A DNA stretch of 64,000 bases from NCBI GenBank assembly GCA_019671005.1, contig CM033752.1, forward strand, positions 18,546,969-18,610,968. Direction: 5' to 3'. Below the pieces are notes generated by a model. That model searched no databases and had not been told where the DNA came from. It saw only the letters and a program-made list of their open reading frames with translations. This DNA comes from Hibiscus mutabilis (lineage: Eukaryota; Streptophyta; Magnoliopsida; Malvales; Malvaceae). Below, one piece after another: positions 1-13,568 of this stretch; the stretch's first letter is position 1, and every line of letters begins with the position of its first letter. The position numbers and the translations under genes were made by a program.

Positions 1-24
1 CTCCAACACACCTACAAGAGGCAT

Positions 25-838
25 TTACTTGATTTTTGGTATCCAAATTGCTTTGGATCCTTTGACATTAGTTTCAATGTCTATAGCTCCCTTAGGAACC
101 CATACATGTCTAATCCTATAAGTTTTTCTTTTCTTTATAGGACAAGTATATAAGGAATGACCATGATAATGACAATGTGAGCATTTTGTCATTATGGGAT
201 GAGATGAATTATTAGAAATAATTTCATTTGCTTTTGTTAAGCTATCTATCTTAACTTTCAAATCAAAATTTTCTTTTTCCAAAACTTCATTTCCCAATTT
301 TGAAAACTCTAAATCATTTTTCAAAATCACATATTGTTTTTCAAACTCCAATTTAGTTTTCAAAAGAAAATTAGTTTCAAATTCAAGTTTTGAAATTATT
401 TTCTTCAATTTGGAATTTATGGTCTCAAATTCCAAAAACAATTCATCAAAAGCATATTGTAACTCATCAAATGAATAAGAGTTTGAATCACTAGAGTTAG
501 AAGATACCTTTGGCTCATCGAGAGCCAAAACACCATCCACCTTTGTAGATGAGAAGAGGTTAGCACTTGATGGGACTTCATTTTTCTTCTCTTCTTTCCC
601 ATAAAATTTCTCAAGCTTCTCCCAAATTTTTTTGGCACTTTTGGATGAGGAGACCTTCTTGAAAATATCTTCATGTAGGGCGCAAAGAAGAATTGCATCG
701 CCTTTGTGTTTAGCTTGACCTTCGTGTCATTTGCACTCCTTTGCTTCTTCTTCTTCTTAGTAGCTTCCAAGTAACCATCTTCAATGATATCCAGACCTCA
801 AAATCGAGAGATTTGATGAAATACGTCATGACATTGCT
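25..838 (-). pseudogene. Ty1/copia gag relic (UBN2-type gag plus zinc knuckle)
   Basis: This is a broken retrotransposon gag on the minus strand, lying in at least two frames. The upstream part (about 838-540) reads as a copia capsid: 'MTYFIKSLDFEVW', later 'DIFKKVSSSKSAKKIWEKL', with frameshifts between. The downstream part (540-25) is one 171-residue frame. It is rich in coiled-coil-like Glu/Lys/Leu/Asn and ends in a CX2CX4HX4C zinc knuckle (CSHCHYHGHSLYTC) followed by 'VWVPKG' and 'IWIPKIK'. The same knuckle-tail signature recurs in the copia element at 47754-48060, so the two belong to related families. Gag would coat the RNA in cytoplasmic particles. No protease, integrase or RT follows inside the window. 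The left end runs to the window edge, so the rest may lie outside. Confidence 0.85.
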
Positions 839-879
839 CCATTAGAAGTATGTTTCTCATTCAAATCTCTCTCTATAGT

Positions 880-1097
880 TGAAACCCTCACTTGTATCGG
901 TACAGCTAATACCGTATCGGTACGGGGCTTTAAAAATGGCTAGTTTGGATATTTAAAAAATTCAAAGACATACCAAAAGCCTAAAAAACATTTCAAACCT
1001 ATTTTCAAGTTGTTTTGACCTTAAATCATTTTTGCAATCTTTTAAATTTAGTCCAAAACTATTTTTCAATTATTATATCAAAACAAAAATCGTAACA
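880..1097 (-). repeat. Remnant of copia LTR (5' end of the LTR, element on minus strand)
   Basis: The plus-strand right edge ends in CGTAACA. Read on the minus strand it begins TGTTACG and continues TTTTGATATAA, matching the start of the copia LTR at 26519 and the edges of the solo LTRs at 47753 and 49694. It contains two GTATCGGTAC-type words near 895-925. Only about 220 bases remain of a roughly 1.0-1.1-kb LTR, so the LTR-PBS-gag junction was deleted. Orientation agrees with the gag relic to its left. Confidence 0.65.
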
Positions 1098-3268
1098 TAC
1101 AGGTTCATATCATTTCTGCGAAATACGATGTTACAACACTTTATTCGATCCCTAAAGCTTATGAAAGCCATTAGAGTTTGTTTACTAATGCATTTAATCA
1201 ATTAATATTAATCATGGCTTTATAATCATATAATCGAGTATTTATCGATATTATCTCTTAAGTATAATTTCCATTAATTCTCATCAAACTATTCAAACTA
1301 GCATACACAACATCACAATTTATTAATCAATCAATCGGTCATCAATTTATTATACAAGTATTTTGAACAACCTTACATGGTCTCTAAAGCCCTTACGAGT
1401 CTCGACATATTCATAACATCACCATGTATCTCATAAATTTCAGTCTCATAATTACCGGTCTCAAACATGCTTATTTCTCATCTACCTAGATTGCAACTAC
1501 TAGAACACAAGACAATTATATATATGATGCTCATTAAGCATTCAGAGTTCGAGGTGTTCTAACCTCAAGCAGTTATCAATAAATCCTTACTCGAGCTCCA
1601 CAAGCGCTTCTTTTGATCCGATATTCGAGCACCCGAACAATCCTCACATAAATACGAATACACCATTTATTAATTAAACTCATTCACTAACTAACATAAA
1701 AATAGCTTATCATATTCGAATATGGAAAAACAGACCGCGCTGACAGACTTAGAACGTCAAAAAACCCTTAGGTAGGGTTCTTAAAAAAGTCAATGGCTTG
1801 GTCAACGGTCAACAGCTCGACTTGGCTCCCACATACTGCCAAGCTCGCCACGCGCAGACGGTAGTGCGTACACCAATTTTTGGCAACATGAATTTCACAG
1901 TAAGCTCCAGTCCATCTTAAATCGACCGGAGAGTTCAATAGTGACATCAAAACGTGATGGTGAGCAGTGGTTCTTTGCAAACAAGCTTCATCATTTCTTC
2001 TTTCTTCTCACTTCAGCGAGTGACGGCAATATCAATGCGGCCATGGTCGAACTCGTCTCGACGAGCCAAAGATGATGGTGGTGACAATATGGACAACGGA
2101 TGATCGATTGACGAAGTAATCAAGATGAAAGCTCCTCTCACTCTAAAAATATTTCTTTCTCTCTTTTAAAATTCAAAACTGGTTACCTTTTCTCATTTTC
2201 AATCAAAACCAGCCAAAATTAATGCCTTTAGATTTTAAATGTGCAATTTGCCCACTTGGCCAACCAAAAACCCAAAAGTTTACACTAAAACTGGATGACA
2301 TGGATTTCAGAATCTGAGAGTCGGGTTTAAGCAAATAGCGGACTTCATGGTTAGGCCTTGTGTTTGGGCCACGGGGGCCCTAATGGGCTTGTTTTTGGAC
2401 CTTAGGCTTGAGTGGTTGAATGGGTAATGGTCTAGGAAGAATTCAAGGAGGATAAAGTGGTAATTATGCTAAGGATGAAAAAGAGAAGCTTGGCTTCTTT
2501 AATTTTTTGCAAAAGCAGAAAATGGATGAAATCACCATGTTGGTGTCTTCATCCTCTTCCTAAACCCATATTTCCCACTCAAAATCATCAACCAAAAGTG
2601 GAATGTTTAGAGTTTGTTGTGGGAATCACGTTTTAAGCCTTGAGGAAGTGTTGTTCAGCAACCAAGGATCTACAATCCAGGGTAAAATGGGTTAAGATAG
2701 TGGTGGTTGAGGATTTGGTAAGGACTAGTGTAGAAGAACGAGAATGGAGTGTTGGTGCTCTATTCTTAGCTTTGTTGATGTCGTTAGCTCAAAATTTCTC
2801 CCATTAGTGTTATAATATGTTGTGTAACTATTTCTTATAGTGAAAGAGGGGGGAGAGTCATCAAAAGCTCTAGGAAAGGAGAAAGCTTGAGTTGGAAGCT
2901 TGGGGACCTCTTCTTCAGAATTTAGCCAAGGTTAGTACACTACTAACTCTCTTTGTTTCCTGGAAATCATAAATTAGGCTTTGTTGCATGTTTGTGGTGT
3001 TTATGGTTTGGATGAACATTGGTTGATCACTAATGGCAACTTATGAATTTGACGTTGTTGAGGCCTAAAACGGGTAGTTCCACACCTAATTAACTCCCTA
3101 TAATATGTATAAGTAATTTGGGACTCAATGGTTGAGGTTAAGGGGTTAAACTAGAGAAATCTGAACTCTAGAAATAGAATTTTGGGCATGCGTATCGGTA
3201 TGAGATAAGCCAGTATCGGTACGCTCTCTTGGAACTTGATTCTTTTAGGTATTTTACAAAGGGGGTAT
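1098..3268. repeat. Degenerate gypsy-type LTR sequence, no intact gene
   Basis: No convincing coding frame exists here. A possible LTR terminus (GATGTTACA) ends at 1135. About 1136-2100 looks like LTR leader sequence in minus sense. About 2340-3268 looks like LTR sequence in plus sense and carries GTATCGGTA words at about 3190 and 3214. The short open frame at 1768-1980 has no recognisable domain and is probably chance. It is likely the left part of the LTR that resumes at 13689 after the insertions between, but its left boundary could not be fixed. Confidence 0.4.
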
Positions 3269-3492
3269 TTGTAACCCCATAGACCCTCCTATGCATTACA
3301 CCTAAATCTAGGAGGTCACATTAGGGTCCCAAGAGCGACCCACAGTAAAAACCAGATAAAAATCTTTAAATACATTAAAAACTATAAAATAAACTTTTGT
3401 TTAAATACCATTTCAGAAATTATATAAACATATAACGAAAATTTCAAAAAAACATATTACAGACTCTGACATAAAATAAGACACGACATACA

Positions 3493-6400
3493 TGTAACCC
3501 CCTTAACCCGGTCTAGCCGCTAGACCAAACCAAGGAAGCTACATTAGGTTTACCGAAGCAAACCGGAGAGTTACATTGAAATCCAATCCATTTTTCCTTT
3601 TTATCTTGTCTAGATGCCAATTATTAATCCTACGTGTACATGAAACACTCAGGTATAACCCCTACTCCATCGGGCATCATTTTGACATCCAGTTGATCAT
3701 ATTTGCATTTTAGGGACCAAATTGCAAATACAAGAAATTTGCAGGATTTAAGCCACTTTTAAAATAAAAATCTTTAATTAGTCAGGTTCTAAACATTTAT
3801 CTCAAATTTCATCTCAATTTGATCATTCAAGCTCATACAATCACATGGACAAGTTTCGGGGACTAAAATGCAATGAAAGCAAAACTGCCAAGCTAGAATT
3901 ACAGAAAACGACCTCGGGTATCGGTACGGGTGTAACCGTAACAATACATATAAAACTGCCCCGTACCGATACGCCAAGGTAGGTATCGATACGCCATAAC
4001 GAACTTACCTAACTTTTGAATTTTTTAACATATGTACCGGTACGCTTACATGGGTATCGGTACACGGGTTTGGATTGAAAAAGTGAAATTTTAGAGGCTA
4101 GAACGTGTACCGATACACCATTGCCCGTATCGATACGCCAAGCCAAAAATGCCCTGGTGTACCGATACTCCCTTTTGTGTACCGATTCCCCAGGCCAGAA
4201 AATGTCCAACCGTACCGATACGGTCCCCCGCGTATCGGTACGCCTGGACCTGTAATGTCACAAACTGTAGGTTTTTCATTCCAAAAGCATTCTCAAACCA
4301 TTCTAGCATACTCATAACATAACCCTAGCATACCAAGCATACCACAAGCATTCAGGCTTCATAGATTCAACATCGTAATATGACATCGTCCATCAAAGAG
4401 ATTCTATAGTCATGCTTCCTAATTCCCATCCAAGCAACATGTCAAAAAGGTAAACCAACATCAAAACAATCTTTAAAGGCCATTTACAACCCAAAAGAAA
4501 CTAAAGAAACATGCTTAAACAGGGAGTTCCACAAAACATCTCCCAAAACACAATAGGTACCCCATTGCCCTTATTCATTATAGTCTAAACCAAGACATAC
4601 TTTGGAAACAAGTCTTGCTATGATCCCATTGCTTCTTGCTGCCTTCCAAGACCTCAATTATCTACATTGATGGACAACAAGAGCGTAAGAACACAAGGCT
4701 TAGTGAGGAATGCTCAAAACAACCACCATCAATGCATTTAAAACCATTTATTTAACATCATCCTTTAAAAACATCATCATCATCATCACGCCCCTTTTGA
4801 AAACATGCACTTTATATCATTAAAACCAACATAATAAACCATATGCTACATGTATCATTAATCAACAGCAAATCCCATTGCTAACCCTCCACTTAAGCCT
4901 TTCCATGCATTACTACCAAATGCAAAGCTTAAGGAGAAACATGTATAAATCACATTATACAGCATAAAACATTTAAATGATAAATTAACAATTATATTGG
5001 CTTACAAGTGATCAATAACAAGTCCATTAACAAAAGAGTTCATCAGATACATGGATTCAACAAGTGTTAACCCAACACTTCAAGCCATCTCAACCGGAAT
5101 AGCGATACAATCACAATCGCGGTACAATAACAACCAGGTACAATAATAACCAGGTACACTTTCAACCCATAGGGAAAACCCATCCCTCTCATCGGTTAGA
5201 TGCTTAACCACACTAACGAGAGTATTCGGTACTGTTAAACCCCTCTACCGTTAGGGTATTTGGATGGAGTATTCGGTACACAATATAAATCCCTCAACAT
5301 CCAAGGCGACTTATTTTACAGTGCACTCAATCCTATGGCCGGCCAACTATATCCAATAACAATTTTTAAAACCACATCACTTGCCAATATAATTAACCAA
5401 ATAACATTTACCTCACTGTTTTTAACAAGCATTAAACCATGTCATTTCCAAAGCAACAACCATGCTTTAAAACACAAGTATAAACCACATACTTACAAGG
5501 ATCACTTACCATGTTCATCCTTCAGCATTTCATGCTTAAAAATAGTATATCAAATACTTTAAAACATGCTTAAACAGTAGGTAACATGTAAATTAGAACA
5601 AGTGCATAAAACCATTTCAAACTAGCACGACCGAGGGAGAAAACCACTTTATACTTACTTCCGAGTCTAGGTAAGCGTTTCAAGCTCTACCTTAACTCCC
5701 AAAACTCTGTTCCAAAACATCAAAACGCTTTAAACCATGTTTTCACTCACCGATACGCAAAACCTCGATTTGCCGACGCGAAAACAAGCGTCCGAAGCCT
5801 CCAAAGCTTCCCCGATCACTTCCGAACCCATCTTCCCTATTTTAACCACATTACAACAGAGGATTAATGCATCTCCATGCATTTAAAACGCTGCAACAAC
5901 AGATCCTCACGAATTCACACATTCACCTCACAATTACCTAATCACAACAACCGAAAACACCATCTAATCCTTTCAAAACACAACCCAGCCACAACCTATC
6001 ATTCTAACATCACTTTTATCATCAAATAACATCTAAAAACAGAATCAAAACAACCTAACACCTCCAACAACCAAACAACCACCACAACTCCACAAAAACA
6101 CAATTCTAGCAACCTAAACAATTAGAGATTCAAGAGTTTTGGGATTCCATTGTTAAAAACGACTTATCAACATTATTATACATCCATAATATGTTTAAAA
6201 TCAATCTAAATCATTGGAAAACAGATCCAATTCGTATTTTTTGCTATTTCATCAATTTTACCCAATTAAATCAATTAATTCAATATAAAAACACAAAATC
6301 AGATTATAAACCATAAATCAAGGATCAAATACTTGGGAATATCAATAAAGAACCATTCAATAGAGGAGATCACAGACCTTACCCCTATTGTGTGATTTCT

Positions 6401-6985
6401 CCCTCAATTGGTTTGTTTAAAGCTAGGAAAACACAAGATTTCAATGAGGTTTTGTAAATCAAAGTCAATTAATCGATTGTAGATCAAGAATATAAGTAAA
6501 AAGGATCCCTCACCTCTGTTTTTTGATGAAAACTTGGGTGTTTGGCAGAAAAGAAGTGGAGAGAAAAGTTACGTCAATTTTCATTAAAACCAAATAACTA
6601 ACTTTAATATCTAAAACCCCTTTTAATTAACTTTTAAACATATGTTATAATGATTTAATTGAAAGGAGAAATCACCAGCAAAAACTTGGTAAATTAGCTC
6701 CTTAAGGATTCTAAGAATTTGACCTTTTTCATTTTAGTCACTTTAAAAACAGTTTTCAAACATTGCACTTTGGTCACTAGCCAAAATGTCATACCTCCAA
6801 ATCTCATTTTCCAAAAATTGATTCCACCAATGTTAATCATATATTAAAACATGATTTTAACCATTTTCCATATTTTTATCTCACCGAAAAATACACGGTC
6901 TCGGATCTGACTCGAATCTCTAACCCGGTCCACCGGACCATCTAACAAACCTCAAAACTGCTAGGCCCAAAACTGGGGCATTACA
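3493..6985 (-). mobile_element. Solo LTR, gypsy (chromovirus-like), 3493 bp, TSD ATACA
   Basis: On the plus strand the unit opens TGTAACCCCC and closes GGGGCATTACA. It is flanked by an exact duplication, ATACA at 3488-3492 and 6986-6990, which proves an integrated LTR without internal region, normally formed by LTR-LTR recombination. The transcribed sense is probably minus: read that way it has 'CTCACTAAG' followed by a splice-donor-like leader, as in the LTR at 7999. It holds a cluster of GTACCGATACG-like words at about 3915-4240. The open frames at 3789-4317 and 5260-5562 are built from those words or from low-complexity sequence and are not genes. A truncated sister copy lies at 14032-17434. 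Assignment to the chromovirus group rests on terminus style only. Confidence 0.85.
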
Positions 6986-6990
6986 ATACA

Positions 6991-7993
6991 TGCCCACTAA
7001 TTGTACCAGTACCATACTCCAAAAACAACACCGATAGAACTCCAACCACTGATGTCGATCACTATACCAAGATAGATTTCTTCTATCCAGTACGTGAGCT
7101 TGGGAAAAGCTTAATAAGACAGAACTACCAACTGATACTGTAGGCACAAGCAGGTAAATGGCAAAGCAATAATACTGACATGATGATCCAAGCAACAATA
7201 GGTTCCATTCAAGATATTGATATTCGTAACATCGATATACTTAGGTAATAGGATTGTTCTTTATCTAATCACTTGAGTACCAGACAAGATGCCTATAGTC
7301 TGAAGAATCAGATGAGATGTAGATTACAAAAGCTGAACTGCAGAAATTGGTGTGTTTCGTTAAGCGCAGATTGAGAGCATATAGAGAGTTTCAGACTTTA
7401 GTAAATTAATTCAGTAAGGTAAAATTATTGAAAGGAACGAAAAATTTTATTTTAATTACCTGACTACCCTCCAACCATACACTGATAGGTAGTATTCCAA
7501 AACAGTATCCAGAAAGACTTACCCTAGGCCAATTGGGCGAATGAGCTTAGGTTCAAAAGGACTTACTAACGCTGAGCCTACATAACTTCAATCATATCCC
7601 AGATAGTATAACCCAGATAAAATTAGTTTTATCCAGTAAACAGTAATGTTAGAAAACATGTATCAGATATATTTTGTATCAGAAGACAGAAGCCAATAAT
7701 TGAGCTTTCATTATGGGTAATAGAGTCATACTTTTAATTCAGAGCAGATAGTCATGGTTTAAAACAGAGAAAATATTCGCGAACACATGGAACACTCTAT
7801 ATGGTCCAATTTATTCCTCTTGGTTGGTAATTATCAGAAAGATAACATTAAACGTCTGACAATTTTGGACTGATTTCAAAATGAGGTCACTATGAAAAAT
7901 GGGGTTCGGTACTAACGGCTCAAACCAGAAATTCAGAAGTTGATACATAAGAATTATTGAAATTTTAGATATATTGTGAGTGATCCAATAATT
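6991..7993. repeat. Noncoding remnant between two solo LTRs
   Basis: This is the stretch between the target duplications of the two solo LTRs. It continues the sequence left of 3488 and right of 10926. No domain is recognisable in any frame; the frames at 6920-7198 and 7811-8011 straddle element borders or lack any family signature. It is best read as host LTR or retrotransposon noncoding DNA. Confidence 0.45.
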
Positions 7994-7998
7994 GAAGC

Positions 7999-10254
7999 TG
8001 TAATACCTCAAAATTTTGGGTAGTGACTAAAATGAATAAAATGAAAGTTTGGTGGCTAAAGTATAAACTTAGGAAAAGTTCAGGGACTAAATTGTAATTT
8101 TAAAAAGTTATGTATTTTAGTCCCATAAATGAATAATTTACCCCCAAGAATGACGTTTTCGTGTTACCCTAATTTTTTGTACGGAGTTTGTATTAAAGGC
8201 TATAAAGCGATAAAGTTTAGAAAAATATTCGAATAATCTGATCGAATCGAATATTCAAGATATTTTAAAGGATGATAAAGCAAGGTTAAAAATGTCATTT
8301 CCATGTCTTATAATGGTAGGATTTATTATGTACCACTAGATTAAAGTAAGATTTCCATGTCAAATATGAGCCATTAGATGAAAATGGCAAGATGGTAATT
8401 TTGGGAAATTTCAAGGGCAAAGTTGGTAATCACTAACTTCTTGGTTTATTTTTGACCCTTGGATGAATATTTTGACATGTGGAAAGATGAGAGACATTGT
8501 ATTACAAGGGCAAAATGGTTATTTTGTCATAAAATAAATTTTTAATTTATTTCTTTATAAAGATGACAAATGGACTAAAATTAAACAAATGGAAAAGTCA
8601 AGATTTTTCTTCATCTTTATCATCTTGACGTGAGTTCTCTAAAGGTAAGGGGATATTTTTTCTTTTTGAATTTTCAAGCCAATTTAGTTGGATTTTGGAT
8701 GAAGGCATGAAACTTAAAATTGATCTACATGAAATTCTCTTTCATTTGGTATAAGTTTTGAATGGTTTCCATGCTTCTAAGTTAATATTGGAGTTTAGGG
8801 TGGATGAAGGACATGCTGGAATTTCATGTTTTATAGATTATTCAAGTTGGATATGAAGTTGTGATGTTGTTTTTATGCTTGAATTGATGAAAATTTCATG
8901 GATTGTATTTTAGAGATCATTTGATTATATTGAGAAATTAGGGGGAAATATTGAAAAAAATTTATTTGAGATATAAATGATTGTAGAAGCTTGAAAATGA
9001 TGTTTAGAAGTTAAATTCATCCTTGAATCAAGTTGGAAAATTTGAGTAAAATGACCCTTCATATTCGGCCTTTAGGAAGAAAATTAGAGAAAATTATGGA
9101 AAATTTTTCTAAGGCTAGAAATGATGTAAGAATGATTCTACAAGGTTTGGAATGTTGTTTGGATCAATTTGGAAGTTTACAAAGTGTTGAGGACCAAGTA
9201 CCATATTAATGGAAATATGAGATTGAAATGGAAATTGACTAGAAGTCAAGGTATTAAGTTTAAATGTATTGTGGGAATGTTTAAATATGTTGTTAAGTGA
9301 TTGAATTTGAAGTTCAATGGCAAGGGATCATTTTGAATATTTTGGAAATATTGAGATGAATTCTAAAAGAATTCATTTTATGGTTAACATTGATGTTATA
9401 AAATGGAATTAGTATCGATTGAATATCGAAAGCATTTTTAGGAATTTCATTCCTAGTATGTGCTTATGTTAGAATGATACTAACATATGCTTTGAATTGT
9501 ATGTATTTGGTAAATGATGACTTTATAGATCGTGATAGAGATCAAGATCGTAATACGAGCAAGTTTAAAGATAAGTAAAAAGTTCAAGAGTAAAGTTAGA
9601 ATCGACAGTAAGGTTACTAGTGAGGCACCAAGTGAGTGCAATGCATACATAACATGATACATGGATGTTTTATACATCATTAGGAAGACTCGCGATGAGT
9701 CTACCTTGTTTATTTTGGCATGATATTTACGTCATAATCATATATTTGACATGTTCTAAATATGTCAAAAGTTGAATATAAATGCATGGATCACTAGTTA
9801 TATATGATGTTATATTATAAATGTTATTTCGGGTATGAACTGCCCAATGTTAAATTATGTTGATATACATTGACAAGGATGAAATAAATATGGAAAATAT
9901 GCCCAAGTAAGTCATTGAGGGACAGGGTATAGTTGGCATGCCATAGAGTCTAGCGGTTTAGCACTTTGTGCGGGCACTATAGTGTATATAAAAAAACACT
10001 TAGTGTATATGGTTAGCACTACATTATGTGCGGATAAAGATGACTTTATGTCTATTATGGTTAGCACGACCTTATGTGCAGTTTTGACTCGCGTACTCAA
10101 GGTCCTCAAGGTTTATTTTGGGCTATAAATCATTAAATATTAAATGGTAAACAGGTTAAGGAGTATATGAATTCTCGGAGTAAATGGTAAGTATACTAGT
10201 AGGAACTTTATGTCTGGTTTGTATTATGTTAATATATGATTAACATGAGGGAAA

Positions 10255-10299
<45 letters not shown>

Positions 10300-10920
10300 T
10301 GATCATGATGCATGGTTATTGTTAAATTATTATAATTATATACATGATGTATTGCATAATGTTTTATCTTGCCTCACTAAGTATATACTTAGCGTATGGT
10401 GGTTTTCACGCGTAGGTAAAGAGCAAAATTTGGAGTAAGGAGTAGCTGGCATCCTACATATCCAGAGTATAATCATGGTATCAGTAATAACATCTTTTGA
10501 TGTGTTTTGATGTTACTAGATGGCACGTATATGTTAAAGTTAGTTGGTTTTATGTTAGTTTAGAAATGGTTTGTAATAACTTATAAACTAGTTTATATTA
10601 TTAGTAAATGATGAGTAGTTATATTAAAGTTAAAAATCGGATAATGACTATAAAATGTTAAACAAAGTAATCGAGTAAATTTTTATTTTAGGCAATTTTT
10701 AGGCAGTAATATTCCTTATATATCATAGATAAGAACTATTAAGTTGTTGCTTCAAATCGGACTTAATTAAATTGGTTAAAAATTTAGAATACGATTCTAC
10801 GCGATTATTGGTAAAATGGATAAATAAGAATTTTTTTATATATTAATATGAAATGTTGGTATATTCATTATGTGACACTCTGATTAGTAATTGGTAAAGA
10901 ATACTAGTTAGGGTGTTACA
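7999..10920 (+). mobile_element. Solo LTR, gypsy chromovirus-like, 2922 bp, TSD GAAGC
   Basis: It begins TGTAATACC and ends GGGTGTTACA, bounded by perfect GAAGC duplications at 7994-7998 and 10921-10925. Plus sense is inferred from a leader typical of such LTRs at about 10370-10430 (CCTCACTAAG, then a spliced-leader-like AGGTAAAG). The 9960-10085 part has degenerate repeats of a TTAGCAC...TATGTGC unit. A diverged copy of its first ~1.3 kb starts at 62698. Short open frames inside are not protein families. It is a full-length solo LTR, so internal genes were lost by recombination. Confidence 0.87.
10259..10296. repeat. (TA)19 microsatellite
   Basis: A pure dinucleotide run inside the solo LTR at 7999-10920. 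It is a likely length-polymorphic site. Confidence 0.95.
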
Positions 10921-12473
10921 GAAGCCTACGAGGGCATTATGGTTATTCTGACCTTCGTGGGTAATTTGGTAATTTAAACCAACAAAGTATAAACGGTGAT
11001 GTACAAAATTCAAGAATTCTAGTTGCTCATCAGGTTTTTGAGTTCCTTTGAATTAATCAAAAACCATCAATACAATGTTTATTATTTAACCGGATAGGTA
11101 CACCTTCACCAATCCACCACTGAACGTACTACGAGAAATCGAACATGTATTCAAGCGGTATTTTCCAAGTATTCGAACATGTGCATTGCACCCAAACTCA
11201 ATCCATAGCATCGAATGTACCTTTGAAAAATAGGTTACTCTAACTATTAACTATGTACTTTCTCTAAATAAATCGAACATGCCTTCATATGGTATTCTTC
11301 CAATATCACATTAGTATCTGAAATGATCAACAAACACGGGTCATGTATTACCACTTTCTGAGCCATTCTATTTGTTTGGCTTTGTTGGTATTTCTTATTC
11401 CAAGTCTTAGAGGTATTTTCAGTCATTTTGGTATTCGAAGGTATTTCAGACACTTCGATGCCCGAAGGTGTTTCAATGATCCCGAGCCTTTCGATCCTTC
11501 CAACTATTCATTCAATTCAAATTTTGAGGGTATATCCATCATTTCAGTTAATTTGGCAATTAATGCTCGAGGATATTTTAGTCTTTTTGGTCATTACGGT
11601 CATTCCGATCAATTCAGTCTTATCGGTATTTTCAATCATTTTAGTCATTTCAATCAATTCAATCTTTTACGCCACTTTGATTAATCCAGATATACGAATA
11701 GTTTTCCGTAAACTTATCTTCGGAGATTTATTTAGAATTCAATAAGTAATTTACAATTTCGAAGGTTTAAGCTTTGGTAGCATAACTTTCCAAGCAAATC
11801 GAGGTTTTCATACGAATCAATTGTTTTCCCAAATTTAGTGTAGATTTCTACATCGCTTTTATTGTCAGGGGTATTTTAGTCTTTCTTATACCTCAAGGGC
11901 ATTTTTTTCATTTCTCATCCAAGCATTATGAGCATTAGATCTTTTATCAAGAAATAATCTGAATTGAAAGTTTCAAGGTGAACTGTTTTATCGATTATTC
12001 ATTAAACTTGGATTACTTACCGATCATCAATTCCTTATTCGAGTCATTCGGGTCTTATCCAAATTATTATCATTCTATCGTAATCAGTACGACTTTAAAA
12101 TATTCAGGCATTAATCAAATTCATTCATGCATTAACCAATACCAACCAGTTCCGTAAAGCATGCAAGAGGTAGTAAAGTATTACCTTGAATCCTTGCTAT
12201 ATCAGTCGACCCTTGAAATGACATCCAAACACATTTTAAACCCGAATTTGACGTCCCCTACCTCTCGAATACGAGGATATGTGAATACCTTCAATTAAAC
12301 ATAATCCATAATCAATCCTTAGCCTGATCACAACTCTTAAACTAAAAAACTAAACACATGTATTCGCGGGTTCAAGGTCAGATTTGGAGGCTTTCGGGTC
12401 AGAATTTTGTGAAACAGACTTCAAAAATGGACTAAAGATGTCAAAAAACATAAAACATGGTTTTTTAGAAAAA

Positions 12474-12711
12474 GTTGACTTTTGGTCAAAGTCAACGGTC
12501 AAAGTCAATTGTTAATAGTCAAAGTCAACGATCAACAATGACATCATGCTGACATCAGCAATTAAATGGTCAATTGAGTTGACTCAGACGAGTTGACTCA
12601 CTAAGTTGACTCGAATGAGTTGACGTACTAAGTTGACTCGGACGGGTTGACTCATTGAGTTAACTTGAATGTGTTGACTCACTGAGTTAACTCAGACCGG
12701 GTTCGGGTCAA
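12474..12711. promoter_or_regulatory. Dense cluster of WRKY W-box cores (TTGACY)
   Basis: Within about 240 bases there are roughly fifteen TTGAC[C/T] cores. About seven are forward (as GTTGACTC) and eight reverse (as RGTCAA), plus one TTGACG. The forward set sits in a short tandem array of GAGTTGACTC-like units at about 12575-12680. W-boxes bind WRKY factors, and several plant LTR elements use them for stress response. Here it lies in gypsy-LTR-type DNA. Function is inference; the array may simply be a tandem repeat that happens to contain the core. Confidence 0.5.
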
Positions 12712-12734
12712 ATAGGTCGAACTTAGGCTCGAAT

Positions 12735-12806
12735 CAGATCAGGTTAGACGGGTCAGACTCGGGCTCAGATCAGATCAGGTCAGACGGGTCAAACTCGGGC
12801 TCGGAT
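12735..12806. repeat. 36-bp tandem repeat, two units
   Basis: Two adjacent near-identical units start CAGATCAGGT at 12735 and 12771 and contain AGACGGGTCA and ACTCGGGCTC. They lie directly after the GTTGACTC array and belong to the same LTR-like region. Confidence 0.8.
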
Positions 12807-13568
12807 CGGATATAGAAATGGGCTTAGGTTTAGATTGGTAATTGGTTTGAGCCTAAATCGGGTTAAGTAACTGGACCGATTCAGATCGATTTACTGATTG
12901 GGCCAGTTCAGACCAAGTTTTACCTTTGAATGTTTAGATCACAGGCCGGTCAACGAAAAAGGTCGCCGAAAACCCCAAAACCACCGATTCTGAAAAAATA
13001 GAGCTTATTAAACACAGAATAAAATCAAACCTAAAACATAACCATAAAGGCCGAAAACTTACTGAAAAGGCCCCAAAATATAGATTTGGCTAGAAAAAAA
13101 TCGCGTAGCTCCGATTAGGCCTCACTCGGTGACGGATCAAAGATCGATCGGAGGGTTTTGTTTGCACTGATGCAAGAAGCTTGGATACAATGGTCGTGTC
13201 TCGAGCGGACGTCGAGGGTGGTCGAAAATTGAGGAAAACAAAGAGAGACGCTTGGGGTTTTCTCAACGGATCTTTAAGTGGTCTTTCTCGGCTAACGATA
13301 GCACATAAGCGTGAGTGGCTGGTGGCGTCGAATTTAGGGTCGAACGATGAGTCGACTGATGGTGGCAGTGCATGCCGCTGCACAGTAGTGATGGAGTTCG
13401 GACGGTGGCCGGAGCAGAGTTGGTAGGAGAAACTAGAGAGCTTTCTAGAATTTCAGATCTAAATAATTGGGTAGTTGAGGAGTCATATGGGTTATTAAAT
13501 CCAATTTAATAAACTTCCCAACTTAACTCATATATTATTCCAGGCATCACTTGACAAGAAAGAGCGCT

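Noticed and set aside
1768..1980. Small open frame on the minus strand
   Set aside because: No family motif, lies in LTR-type noncoding DNA; chance frame.
4009..4317. Overlapping frames with 'YRYGT' and 'IGTG' repeats
   Set aside because: They are translations of the GTACCGATACG word in several frames, on both strands, with no conserved protein.
13090..13426. Two overlapping 81-97-residue frames
   Set aside because: Antisense pair in GC-richer LTR leader sequence; no domain, no splice or homolog evidence.
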